Positions 1 through 11,357 of a stretch of DNA of 64,000 nucleotides are shown in pieces; the first letter of the stretch is position 1; every line of letters starts with the position of its first letter. The stretch lies in assembly GCA_903824045.1 (NCBI GenBank), contig CAIJVD010000037.1, forward strand, positions 124,001-188,000, read 5' to 3'. The translations under genes and the position numbers were made by a program. Source of the stretch: an uncultured Chlorobiaceae bacterium. GTDB lineage: Bacteria; Bacteroidota; Chlorobiia; Chlorobiales; Chlorobiaceae. Below the pieces are notes generated by a model, which searched no databases, was not told the DNA's origin, and saw only the letters and a program-made list of their open reading frames with translations.

Positions 1-647
1 CCGACCTGCACTTCATCAGCGAACGCAGCGGGGAGTTCAACCTCATCAACGAAGGGGTTTCGGATGAAAAGGTTTTTTTTGCCGGCAACCTCGCCATCGA
101 CAGCCTTGTGCGGCTCATGGAGCAGGCCAACCGCCAGCCGGCAGCCGGAATAGAGGGCATCAAGCCGAAAAAGTATGCACTCCTTCTGCTCAACCCGATC
201 GGCAACTCGCTACCGGATCTTACCCTCCGGCTTGTGAAGGCACTCTCCGCCAGCATCCGGGTGGTTATGCCGCGCACTGGCGCAGCTGAACCTGCTCTCA
301 GCGACATCGAAGGGCTCACCATCATCGACCATCCCGGCCACGCAGCTCTGCTCACCCTGCTCAGGGACTCGGTCATGCTTCTGACCGATACCGAGGAGCT
401 TCAGTCTGAATCCACAGTCATGAGCGTGCCCTGCCTCACCATGATGAGCGCAACCTCGCGTCCCTCCACCATCGAAATCGGCACCAACGTGCTTGTCGGT
501 GACGATGAGGAGGAGATCATGACCGAGATCGAAGGCATTCTTAAGCCCGGCGACCACCAGCATGCCTCCCTCCGCTCCAAGATCCCCGAGAAATGGGACG
601 GTGCTGCAGCCTCCCGCATAGTAGCCGTCCTCGACCGCCTCCTCTGA
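1..647 (+). CDS. UDP-N-acetylglucosamine 2-epimerase-like protein, divergent, 5' partial
   Basis: The open frame enters from the left edge (first full codon at base 3) and ends at 647, giving about 214 C-terminal residues of a GT-B fold protein resembling WecB-type UDP-GlcNAc 2-epimerases. Family-like stretches are GNLAIDSL near the linker and the C-terminal pattern TDTEELQSES...SRPSTIEIGTNVLVG, which lines up with the family's TDSGGIQEEA...TERPE...GTNxLVG. Several normally invariant residues differ: the HRREN segment is replaced by NPIGN, and the Ser-Gly-Gly and Thr-Glu-Arg-Pro-Glu positions are altered. The fold is therefore likely, but ordinary epimerase activity is doubtful. The true start lies outside the window. 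Confidence 0.7.
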   Translation, partial: DLHFISERSGEFNLINEGVSDEKVFFAGNLAIDSLVRLMEQANRQPAAGIEGIKPKKYALLLLNPIGNSLPDLTLRLVKALSASIRVVMPRTGAAEPALSDIEGLTIIDHPGHAALLTLLRDSVMLLTDTEELQSESTVMSVPCLTMMSATSRPSTIEIGTNVLVGDDEEEIMTEIEGILKPGDHQHASLRSKIPEKWDGAAASRIVAVLDRLL

Positions 648-663
648 CCGTCCCCAAACATAT

Positions 664-697
664 TAGGGGTGAAATTCCCCCGGTCTACTCACCCCTA
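664..697. terminator. Inverted repeat between convergent genes, possible terminator
   Basis: A perfect 9-bp inverted repeat (TAGGGGTGA at 664-672 and TCACCCCTA at 689-697, 16-nt loop) lies between the stop codons of the two convergent neighbours. No long T-run follows on either strand, so terminator function is only probable. Confidence 0.4.
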
Positions 698-713
698 TTG
701 TTGCTCGCTGCTG

Positions 714-1559
714 TTAGTTGAGGGGCAGATCGAGAAAGAGTTCGCCATGCTGGTTGCAAATCCGGATGCGCCCGCACTCGAGCTCCGCCGTTCCTCCAGA
801 GAAGTCGGGATGTTCATGGCGGTTGACAAAAGCCGGCAATACCACGAAGTGGGTTCCGCCCTGCATCTGGTGGCCGCCGTAGTGGTAGTGGCCTGAGATG
901 CAGGCCTTGAGGGCGGGGGAGGAGGCGAGCAGTTCGGCAATCTCCGAGTGATTCCAGAGAAGCCCGTGTTTCTCGTCCGTGGTTTCCGGCAGGAGGGGGA
1001 AATGGCAGAGGGCAATCACCGGTTCTTCGGCCTGTTCAGCACGCAGAAGCACCTCTTTCAGCCAGGCTTTCTGACGCTCGCCCACCGCGCCGCAATAGTG
1101 GTGAATCTCCGGATGTGCGTGATAATATTCGATCATCTTGCGCTCTTCGGCCGTTTCCGGTTCCCGGAGAACCGAGACGTCCATGCCGTCAAGGACGATA
1201 AAGCGGAACCCCTTGATTGAAAAGCTGTAGTAGCTCTCCTTGATGCCAAGCTCAGCCATCAGCTTCTCTCTGGGCAGGGCGAGGCAGTGGTTGCCAATGA
1301 CATGGCGGATGGGGCCTGGATAGCTCTTGAGGATCGTGAGCGCCAGACGGAGCTCCTCAAGGTAATGGTTGCCAATGCCGCTGATCAGGTCGCCGAGCTG
1401 AAGGACAAAATCAACCTTTTTTGTGCGAAACCCTTCGATGAGTGCGCCGAGGTCAGCGGCAGAAGGGTTGGTTCCTGCCGCACCCTCTGGCTTGGTGGAG
1501 AGGTGGACATCGGTAACGATGCCGAAGCGAAGAGGGCGATTGCTGTCAATTTTGGGCAT
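714..1559 (-). CDS. Calcineurin-like metallophosphoesterase
   Basis: This 281-aa cytoplasmic protein has the metallophosphoesterase motif series in order: DVHLS near residue 17, GDLISG near 57, IGNHC near 90, CHFPL near 185 and GHYHYGGH near 222. These carry the two-metal site, although the residue after GNH is Cys instead of the usual Asp or Glu. The arrangement resembles ADP-ribose/CDP-alcohol diphosphatases and 3',5'-nucleotide phosphodiesterases. The substrate cannot be read from the sequence. The stop of prfB overlaps its start codon at 1559, so the two genes are probably co-transcribed. Confidence 0.8.
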   Translation of the reverse strand: MPKIDSNRPLRFGIVTDVHLSTKPEGAAGTNPSAADLGALIEGFRTKKVDFVLQLGDLISGIGNHYLEELRLALTILKSYPGPIRHVIGNHCLALPREKLMAELGIKESYYSFSIKGFRFIVLDGMDVSVLREPETAEERKMIEYYHAHPEIHHYCGAVGERQKAWLKEVLLRAEQAEEPVIALCHFPLLPETTDEKHGLLWNHSEIAELLASSPALKACISGHYHYGGHQMQGGTHFVVLPAFVNRHEHPDFSGGTAELECGRIRICNQHGELFLDLPLN

Positions 1560-2654
1560 CAGTCGCCAAACTCCGAGAGGTACTTTTCCATGAAATCGTC
1601 AAGGTCGCCGTCAAGGACGGTTTCAACATCGAACCGTTCGTAGTTTGTTCGATGATCCTTGATGCGCCGGTCGTCGAGCACATAGCTGCGGATCTGGCTT
1701 CCCCATTCGATCTTCTTTTTCTTTCCCTCGATTTCACGCTTCCGGGCCTCCTCTTCTTCGCGCTGGCGCTGGTAGAGCTGGGCCATCAGCATCTTCATGG
1801 CGCGCTCCCTGTTCTGGAACTGCGAACGCTCCTCCTGGCAGCCTACCACGATTCCTGAAGGGAGGTGCTTGATGCGCACAGCGGTTTCAACCTTGTTGAC
1901 GTTCTGGCCGCCCTTGCCACCGCTGCGGAAGGTCGAGAGTTCCAGATCCTCCTTGCGGACCTCGATCTCAACGTCGGGCGGAGCTTCGGGGTAGGTGAAA
2001 ACGCTGGCGAACGAGGTGTGCCGCCGGGCGTTGGAGTCGTAGGGCGAAACGCGCACGAGGCGGTGCACGCCGTTTTCAGCCTTGAGGTAGCCGTAGGCGT
2101 AAGGGCCTATAATTTCGAGCGTTGCGGTTTTGATGCCCGCAGAGTCTCCCTCCTGGTAGTCGTCGGTGTAAATCTTGAAGCCCTTTCGTTCAGCCCATCG
2201 CATGTACATCCGGTAGAGCATCTCCGCCCAGTCCTGGGCTTCGGTGCCCCCCGCTCCAGCGTGGATGGTGATCATGGCGTTGCCGGCGTCATCCTTGCCC
2301 GACAGCATGTTCTTGAACTCTATGGCCGCAATCTCCTGCTCTATGGCGGCGACGGCGTCGGTGAGCTCATCGCTGAACGACTCGTCCTCAAGCTCGGAGG
2401 CGATATCGAGTTCGTCCAGGCACTCTTTCTCCTTTGCGGCGAGCTTTTCATACCCCTCAACCCAGGACTTATGCTCGTTGAGCTCCTTGAGTGTTTTGTG
2501 GGCATCCTTCTGGTCATTCCAGAAAGCAGGGTCGGCGCTTATTTTTTCGAGGTCGTCAATCTTTTCCTTTCGTTGATCGACGTCAAAGATACCCCCGTAA
2601 CTGTTCCAGGCGACGGTGAATCTCCTGCAGTCGTTCTTTTTGTGGTTCGAACAT
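1559..2654 (-). CDS. prfB: Peptide chain release factor 2, expressed by programmed +1 frameshift
   Basis: RF2 recognises UGA and UAA stop codons and triggers peptide release. The main frame (1559-2584) encodes 341 residues with the GGQ catalytic loop ([18 protein letters not shown]) and the stop-codon recognition region around [16 protein letters not shown], where SPY stands in for the usual SPF. It has no plausible start of its own. A 23-codon zero frame starts at ATG 2654 ([20 protein letters not shown]), ends GGG-TAT-CTT-TGA at 2583-2585, and joins the main frame after a +1 slip, for a total of 364 residues, the normal length. The in-frame upstream extension to 2734 does not resemble RF2. 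Translation is thus expected to be autoregulated by RF2 level. Confidence 0.93.
2582..2596 (-). other. RF2 +1 programmed frameshift site
   Basis: On the minus strand the sequence reads GGGGG-TAT-CTT-TGA-C. The run of G is a Shine-Dalgarno-like element with three bases between it and the slippery CTT codon, followed by an in-frame TGA and a C. This is essentially the E. coli prfB recoding site (AGGGGG TAT CTT TGA C), with one base changed at the edge of the SD-like element. Confidence 0.92.
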
Positions 2655-2935
2655 AGTGATGATTGCTGATTTGCTTGTTTACCAATGTGCACTAAGAGGA
2701 TAAATTTTTTCCGGGGAAGTTCAAAGGGGGCCATTGTATATCTGCAATATCAAGGGACCGCTCAAATTAGACGACTATCTACGCAAAAAAGTAAAGGAGT
2801 TTTCCTATTTTCCAGTCTGTTAATAATAACAGGGGGCAGCACTGGAGCTGTTCGCGCCTGATTTTTCGGGCCGAACCGACCGGAGCAACTGCTTCACGCC
2901 CGGGACCCCCCGGCCACCAACCAGACATCCTGAAG

Positions 2936-4948
2936 ATGAACAATGCATTTCGCCGGGCTGTACCCTGCTTTGTCAGCCAAGAGTTTGATGGCCGCCAGAG
3001 GGTGGTTATAGAGCAACTTTCTCCAGAGCTTGACGGCGGGAAGTACCCCGCAAAAGGGGTGGAGGGCGAGCGCATTGCCGTTGAGGCGGACATCTTTGCC
3101 GATGGTGCTGATACGCTTCGGGCGGAGCTTTGCTTCCGGCCTCAGGGGATCGACGCATGGCGGCGCTCACCGATGGAGAGTATCGGCAATGACCGCTGGG
3201 CAGGCTCGTTTACTGTGGGCAAGCCGGGCCGCTATGAGTATACGGTTGAGGCATGGGTCGATCATTTCCGTACCTGGCAGAAAGGGCTTTCCAAAAAAAT
3301 AGAGGCAGCTCAGGAGGTGTCGCTCGACCTGCAGATTGGAGCGCTTCTTGTGGATGCCGCGGCCGACCGCGCCGCATCGGCAGACGGCCCGAAGCTCAAG
3401 GCGTTCGCTGAAAAAATGAGGGCGAAAGATAAACGCAAGGCGCCCCAGGCCGCGCTTGACCTGAAGCTCGGCGAGCTTATGGACCGGAGTCCGGATAAAA
3501 GCCATGCAGCCTGCTACGACAAGGTCCTCGCGCTTGTTGTGGAGCAGAAAAAGGCGGGATGCAGTGCCTGGTATGAATTTTTCCCCCGATCATGGGGCGC
3601 AAAGCCGGGCGAACATGGCAACTTTACCCAGTGCCGCCGTCTCCTGCCGCTCATCGCCGGCATGGGCTTCGACGTCATCTACCTTCCCCCGATTCACCCC
3701 ATCGGCACGACCAAGCGCAAAGGGCGGAACAACGCACTTGTAGCTGCACCGGGCGATCCCGGAAGCTGCTGGGCCATCGGAAGCCCGGAAGGCGGCCACA
3801 AGTCGGTCCACCCGGAACTCGGTTCTCTCAAGGATTTCGAGGGGTTTGTTGCCGAGGCCGAAGAGCAGGGCATTTCGGTTGCCCTCGATATCGCATTTCA
3901 GTGTTCGCCCGACCATCCCTATGTGCAGGAGCATCCGCAGTGGTTTAAATGGCGCCCCGATGGTACCGTGCAGTTCGCCGAAAACCCTCCGAAACGCTAT
4001 GAGGACATTCTTCCGATCGATTTCGAGTGCGCCGACTGGCAGAACCTCTGGATCGAGCTCCGCAGCATCTTCCTCTTCTGGATAGAGCGCGGTGTGAAGA
4101 TATTCCGCGTCGACAACCCCCACACCAAGGCATTTCCCTTCTGGGAGTGGGCGATCGCCTCGATCAGGGAGGAGTGCCCCGATGCGGTATTCCTTGCCGA
4201 AGCATTCACCCGCCCGAAACTGATGGCGCGCCTTGCCAAGGCCGGCTACAGCCAGTCATACAGCTACTTTACCTGGCGCAACACCCGTCTGGAGCTTCAG
4301 GCATACCTGACCGAACTGACCACCACGCCTCTCCGCCACTACATGCGTCCGAACTTCTGGCCGAATACCCCCGACATTCTCCATGAGGAGCTGCAGTCCG
4401 GCGACCGGGTGAAGTTCATCATCCGCATGGTTCTGGCAGCAACCCTCTCGGCCAACTACGGCATGTACGGTCCGGCCTACGAGCTCTGCGAACACCTCCC
4501 TGTCGGCGAAGGGAAGGAGGAGTACCTCGATAGCGAGAAGTACGAGATCAAGCAGTGGGAGCTCGACCGGCCCGGAAACATTCGCGCCGAGATCACCCGC
4601 ATCAACCGTATCCGGAAGGAGAATGCGGCACTGCAGCAGACCAACGACATCACCTTTGTGCGCATAGAGGCCGAGCAGGGCATGGAGTCCGACCATCTAT
4701 TGGGCTATGTCAAAAAGTCTGCCGATGGCAGCAATATCATTCTTGTTGTCGTCAATCTTGACCAGAGCGCTTCCCGAGGGGGCTGGCTCCGCTTCCCGCT
4801 TGAGCAGTTCGGCCTTCCGCACACTCATGCCTTCAGGGTTGAGGACCTTCTTGGCGAGAGAAGCTACGACTGGAACGGCGAGTGGAACTATGTTGAGATC
4901 AACCCTTATGCCATTCCGGCGCATGTGTTCAGGGTAACACTCTCCTGA
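2936..4948 (+). CDS. glgE: GlgE: alpha-1,4-glucan:maltose-1-phosphate maltosyltransferase
   Basis: GlgE transfers maltosyl units from alpha-maltose-1-phosphate to the non-reducing end of alpha-glucan. The 670-aa protein has the family's N-terminal segment (LSPELDGGKYPAKGVEGE near residue 25-42) followed by a GH13 barrel with IYLPPIHPIGTTKRKGRNN, DIAFQCSPDHPY and the catalytic blocks FRVDNPHTKAF (nucleophile Asp) and FLAEAFTRP (acid/base Glu). The segment with GSPEGGHKSVHPELGSLKDF is diagnostic of GlgE rather than other GH13 enzymes. The next gene, 57 bp downstream on the same strand, makes the maltose-1-phosphate, so the two are a functional pair and probably one operon. The start is the first in-frame ATG that keeps the family N-terminus; its ribosome-binding site is weak. 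Confidence 0.93.
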   Translation: MNNAFRRAVPCFVSQEFDGRQRVVIEQLSPELDGGKYPAKGVEGERIAVEADIFADGADTLRAELCFRPQGIDAWRRSPMESIGNDRWAGSFTVGKPGRYEYTVEAWVDHFRTWQKGLSKKIEAAQEVSLDLQIGALLVDAAADRAASADGPKLKAFAEKMRAKDKRKAPQAALDLKLGELMDRSPDKSHAACYDKVLALVVEQKKAGCSAWYEFFPRSWGAKPGEHGNFTQCRRLLPLIAGMGFDVIYLPPIHPIGTTKRKGRNNALVAAPGDPGSCWAIGSPEGGHKSVHPELGSLKDFEGFVAEAEEQGISVALDIAFQCSPDHPYVQEHPQWFKWRPDGTVQFAENPPKRYEDILPIDFECADWQNLWIELRSIFLFWIERGVKIFRVDNPHTKAFPFWEWAIASIREECPDAVFLAEAFTRPKLMARLAKAGYSQSYSYFTWRNTRLELQAYLTELTTTPLRHYMRPNFWPNTPDILHEELQSGDRVKFIIRMVLAATLSANYGMYGPAYELCEHLPVGEGKEEYLDSEKYEIKQWELDRPGNIRAEITRINRIRKENAALQQTNDITFVRIEAEQGMESDHLLGYVKKSADGSNIILVVVNLDQSASRGGWLRFPLEQFGLPHTHAFRVEDLLGERSYDWNGEWNYVEINPYAIPAHVFRVTLS

Positions 4949-5005
4949 CGACTTTGTTTATCATCTTGCAATCAATCATTATTTTTTCAGCCTAACGACA
5001 ATATC

Positions 5006-8308
<3,303 letters not shown>

Positions 8309-8328
8309 GAGCGTAACCTTCCAGCCAA

Positions 8329-8361
8329 GGGTCTGCCGTCAACCGGCAGGCCCTTTTTTTT
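8329..8361 (+). terminator. Intrinsic terminator after treS-mak
   Basis: A stem GGGTCTGCCG / CGGCAGGCCC with one G-T pair and a 5-nt loop is followed directly by eight T residues (8354-8361). It ends the glgE-treS unit just before the esterase start. Confidence 0.85.
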
Positions 8362-8378
8362 CGACATGCTTTCCCGTT

Positions 8379-9029
8379 ATGGAGTATCTGTTTCAGACGC
8401 CGATAACCGGCCGATACCTGCTGCATCCGCCCTCCCGCCCAGGTCCGGCACCGCTGCTTGTCGGGTTCCACGGTTACGGCCAGACGGCCGAGGAGGAGCT
8501 TGCCCTCCTTCGCGCCATTCCCGGCTCCGAGGAGTGGCTCTGCTGCTCCATTGAAGCGCTCCATGCCATCTACACTCCGAAAGGTGCTCCCGGCGCAAGC
8601 TGGATGACCAGCCGCTTCCGTGACCGGCGCATCGAAGAGAACCTTCGCTATGTCGACACGGTAATCAGTCGCGTCATGAGCGAGCAGGCCCTCACCGGTC
8701 AGATTGTGTTGCACGGCTTCTCACAGGGCGGGCTTATGGCATGGCGCTCAGCCCTGCTCGGGGCCTCTTCTCCCTGCGGGCTGATGCTGCTTGGCTGCGA
8801 CATCCCCGCCGAACTTCCTCTCTCAAACCGCATGAAGAGCGTGCATATCGCCCGGGGCAGCCGCGACCGTCTCTATACCCAAAACCGGTTTGACGGTGAC
8901 TGCTCGACGCTCCGCACGGCCGGAATCCCTTTTCAGCCAACCCTATTTACCGGCGGACACGCTGCGAACGAAGAGTACTTCGCTGCGGCGGGGGCATTTC
9001 TTTCGGAAGTTTCAGCACGTTCGTTGTGA
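8379..9029 (+). CDS. Alpha/beta hydrolase, phospholipase/carboxylesterase type
   Basis: A 216-aa single-domain alpha/beta hydrolase. It has an oxyanion-side HG motif (LVGFHGYGQTAEEE near residue 30), the nucleophile elbow GFSQGG near 112, and a C-terminal histidine in FTGGHAANEEY near 190. This set resembles the small carboxylesterase/YpfH group. No signal peptide is visible. It begins 18 bp after the upstream terminator, so it needs its own promoter and may be unrelated to the glucan genes. The substrate is unknown. Confidence 0.75.
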   Translation: MEYLFQTPITGRYLLHPPSRPGPAPLLVGFHGYGQTAEEELALLRAIPGSEEWLCCSIEALHAIYTPKGAPGASWMTSRFRDRRIEENLRYVDTVISRVMSEQALTGQIVLHGFSQGGLMAWRSALLGASSPCGLMLLGCDIPAELPLSNRMKSVHIARGSRDRLYTQNRFDGDCSTLRTAGIPFQPTLFTGGHAANEEYFAAAGAFLSEVSARSL

Positions 9030-9147
9030 ACGGTTGCGGGCGAAATGCTGTTAACCATTGTGAATTGTCCAGTTCGGACATTTTCCGTATTATATCGTTG
9101 CGTTGAAAAACTCGTCACACGGCCCCCCGGTTTACGAAGAGAGCGTT

Positions 9148-9199
9148 ATGATGCCGGGCATTGCTCCATTCAATGCTATGAGAGGGTGCCAAGCATCAT
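9148..9199. promoter_or_regulatory. Nested inverted repeats in the resB leader
   Basis: The 235-bp gap before resB holds an outer pair ATGATGC (9148-9154) / GCATCAT (9193-9199) enclosing an inner pair GCATTG (9158-9163) / CAATGC (9171-9176). In RNA this would form a two-tier hairpin about 70 nt ahead of the start codon. It matches no riboswitch class I know. A folded leader or an operator is equally possible. Confidence 0.3.
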
Positions 9200-9264
9200 C
9201 AGCAACCCGTAGCAGTGCGGTTTGAGGTGGGATTTCTTAATCAGATTCAATAGAGGTGTACAAT

Positions 9265-10500
9265 ATGGCCGCACTACGACGACGATTGTTTCAGTCACCC
9301 TGGGAGTTCAGGGAGTCCTTTATCTTTGCAGCGGCAGCGGTTCTTGCCGGCTTTCTCGTTGAGTATGCAACCGGCGGCACCGGCATTGTCAAGCCCCGCC
9401 TGCCCTACAACGCAGTCGTTCTCGCGCTCTTCGGCGTCTCGGTCATCAGCGCAGGTCTTGCCTTCAGGAACAGTGCCTTTGTAAAATGGCTTGGAGGTAT
9501 CCCGCTCGGTCTCGCCCTTATCTCCGCCATCTCCGTTCTTTCGCTGATCGGCGGTATTGTTCCCCAGGGTGAACCCGTGCCCGGCTCACTTGCCACCCTT
9601 TTGCGCATCAACCAGATCTTCTCAAGCTGGCCTTTTGCTGCAGCAGTTATCCTTTTTCTTGTCAATCTCGGCCTCAGCCTCTCATGGAAGCTTGTTCCCT
9701 TCAGCCTGAAGAACATCCAGTTCATCCTTTTTCACGCAGGGTTCTGGCTTGCGCTCTCCTGTGGTGTCATGGGCAGCTCCGACCTTCAGCGCTTGGTCGT
9801 CCCGATCGAAGTCGGCAAGGCAAACAATCTCGGCTATGTGATGGAGAGCGAAGTGCCTCAGAAACTCCCCTTTTCCGTCCATCTCCAGGAGTTCTCCCTT
9901 GAGGAGTATCCTCCGCAGCTGATGCTATTCGATCCGAAGAGCGACAAGCTCGTCGCCGAGAACTCGCAGGCTATCAATCAGGTTCGCAAAGGCGCAATCG
10001 CAACCTGGAAGGGTATTGAGGTTCAGGTGGTTGACTTTATGCCCTACGCCCTTCCGGGAAAAGACGGGATTCCCCGTCCGGCTGAACGTAACACGGGCAT
10101 AGCCTTTGCAAAAGTGAAGATTCTCAGCGGCAATGTCTTCCAGGAAGCCTGGCTCAGTACCGGCAGCCCCATGTTCAAGCCCTATGCGGTGGAACTTGGC
10201 GGACTTCTGCTCGGCATGGTTCCCGGCACACCAAAAGCCTTCCGCTCTGCCGTAACGATCCGTGACGAGAAGGGCGAGGAGACCAAAGCAACTCTTGCCG
10301 TCAATCATCCGGTTGACGTCAACGGCTGGAAGTTCTACCAGATGGGCTACGACGAAAAAGCCGGACGCTGGTCACAGCTTAGCCTTGTCGAAGTGATCCG
10401 CGACCCTTGGCTCCCGGCAGTATACCTTGGGCTCTTCATGATTATGGCAGGAAACCTACTCTTTTTCTGGAACGGCATTAAACAGCATGAGGCAGCATAA
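9265..10500 (+). CDS. resB: ResB-like cytochrome c biogenesis protein
   Basis: ResB (Ccs1) works with CcsA in system II cytochrome c maturation, keeping haem and apocytochrome reduced at the outer face of the cytoplasmic membrane. The 411-aa product has hydrophobic segments near residues 20-40, 50-70, 80-105 and 120-140, a large soluble domain with the ResB-like pattern FSVHLQEFSLEEYPPQ near 200 and VNGWKFYQMGYD near 355, and a final membrane helix before the C-terminus. I place the start at ATG 9265, preceded by AGAGGTG at good spacing, rather than at the in-frame GTG at 9256. Its stop overlaps the ccsA start by one base, showing translational coupling. Confidence 0.85.
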   Translation: MAALRRRLFQSPWEFRESFIFAAAAVLAGFLVEYATGGTGIVKPRLPYNAVVLALFGVSVISAGLAFRNSAFVKWLGGIPLGLALISAISVLSLIGGIVPQGEPVPGSLATLLRINQIFSSWPFAAAVILFLVNLGLSLSWKLVPFSLKNIQFILFHAGFWLALSCGVMGSSDLQRLVVPIEVGKANNLGYVMESEVPQKLPFSVHLQEFSLEEYPPQLMLFDPKSDKLVAENSQAINQVRKGAIATWKGIEVQVVDFMPYALPGKDGIPRPAERNTGIAFAKVKILSGNVFQEAWLSTGSPMFKPYAVELGGLLLGMVPGTPKAFRSAVTIRDEKGEETKATLAVNHPVDVNGWKFYQMGYDEKAGRWSQLSLVEVIRDPWLPAVYLGLFMIMAGNLLFFWNGIKQHEAA

Positions 10501-11300
10501 TGGTTATTGATTTCAACACGGCAGCCCTTGCGGCAATTGCCTTCTGGGCTGCGGGCATCGTTTTCGGCGTTGTTGCCCGCTGGCAGTCCTCTCTCAAGAT
10601 ATACTCAACCATCTGCTCGGTTACCGGATCGGCAATTATGGGAGTCTTCATTGCCATCTACTGGAGTTATCTGGGCCGTCCGCCGCTCAGGACGCTCGGT
10701 GAAACGAGGCTCTGGTATGCGGCGCTTATCCCGCTTGTCGGCTTTCTGGTAGAGTACCGCTGGAAGATCGACTGGCTGAAGTACTACTGCATGGTCTTTG
10801 CCGCATTCTTTCTCGGCATCAACCTGCAGCATCCCGATGTTTTCGACAAGGCGCTCATGCCGGCCCTTCAGAGTCCCTGGTTTGTGCCTCACGTTGTCGT
10901 CTACCTTGTCGGCTATGTGATGCTTGCCGCATCCTCGGTCGCCGCACTGCACAATGTCACCCTGCAGTTGCGCTCAAAACCGAATCTGACTGGCGAGTCC
11001 GTCGCGCACTACCTTGCGCTGCTCGGTTTTGTGCTGCTCACCTTCGGCCTCATCTTCGGAGCGCTCTGGGCCAAAGAGGCCTGGGGTCACTACTGGACAT
11101 GGGACCCCAAAGAGACCTGGGCATTCCTCTCATGGCTGGCCTATCTCGGCTACCTGCACGCCTTCCGCTACAAGATAGACAGCAAAAAGCTGCAGTGGTA
11201 CCTTGCCCTCTCCTTCATCGTACTGCTCATCTGCTGGTTTGGAGTCAACTACCTCCCCTCAGCCGCAAACAGTGTCCATAGCTACACCCGCCAGAGCTGA
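10500..11300 (+). CDS. ccsA: CcsA/CcsB-type cytochrome c biogenesis protein (haem handling)
   Basis: A 266-aa polytopic membrane protein with the tryptophan-rich haem-handling WWD signature, here WGHYWTWDPKETWAFLSW near residues 199-216, and conserved histidines in the flanking helices. It delivers haem to apocytochromes c in system II. The gene overlaps the resB stop codon by one base (TAATG), and the ResB and CcsA proteins form one complex. A bidirectional terminator follows. Confidence 0.9.
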   Translation: MVIDFNTAALAAIAFWAAGIVFGVVARWQSSLKIYSTICSVTGSAIMGVFIAIYWSYLGRPPLRTLGETRLWYAALIPLVGFLVEYRWKIDWLKYYCMVFAAFFLGINLQHPDVFDKALMPALQSPWFVPHVVVYLVGYVMLAASSVAALHNVTLQLRSKPNLTGESVAHYLALLGFVLLTFGLIFGALWAKEAWGHYWTWDPKETWAFLSWLAYLGYLHAFRYKIDSKKLQWYLALSFIVLLICWFGVNYLPSAANSVHSYTRQS

Positions 11301-11315
11301 TCGTCCTCTTTTCAG

Positions 11316-11350
11316 CACAAAGCCCCGCGACCTGCGGGGTTTTGTGTTTT
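11316..11350. terminator. Bidirectional intrinsic terminator between ccsA and mnmE
   Basis: The stem CACAAAGCCCCGC / GCGGGGTTTTGTG with loop GACCT is followed by T residues on the plus strand and flanked by A-rich sequence that gives T residues on the minus strand. It serves the convergent ccsA and mnmE genes. Confidence 0.8.
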
Positions 11351-11357
11351 ACCCTCT

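Noticed and set aside
2585-2734. N-terminal extension of the main prfB frame to 2734
   Set aside because: The first 50 residues of that frame do not resemble RF2, while the alternative 23-codon frame ending at the recoding site does.
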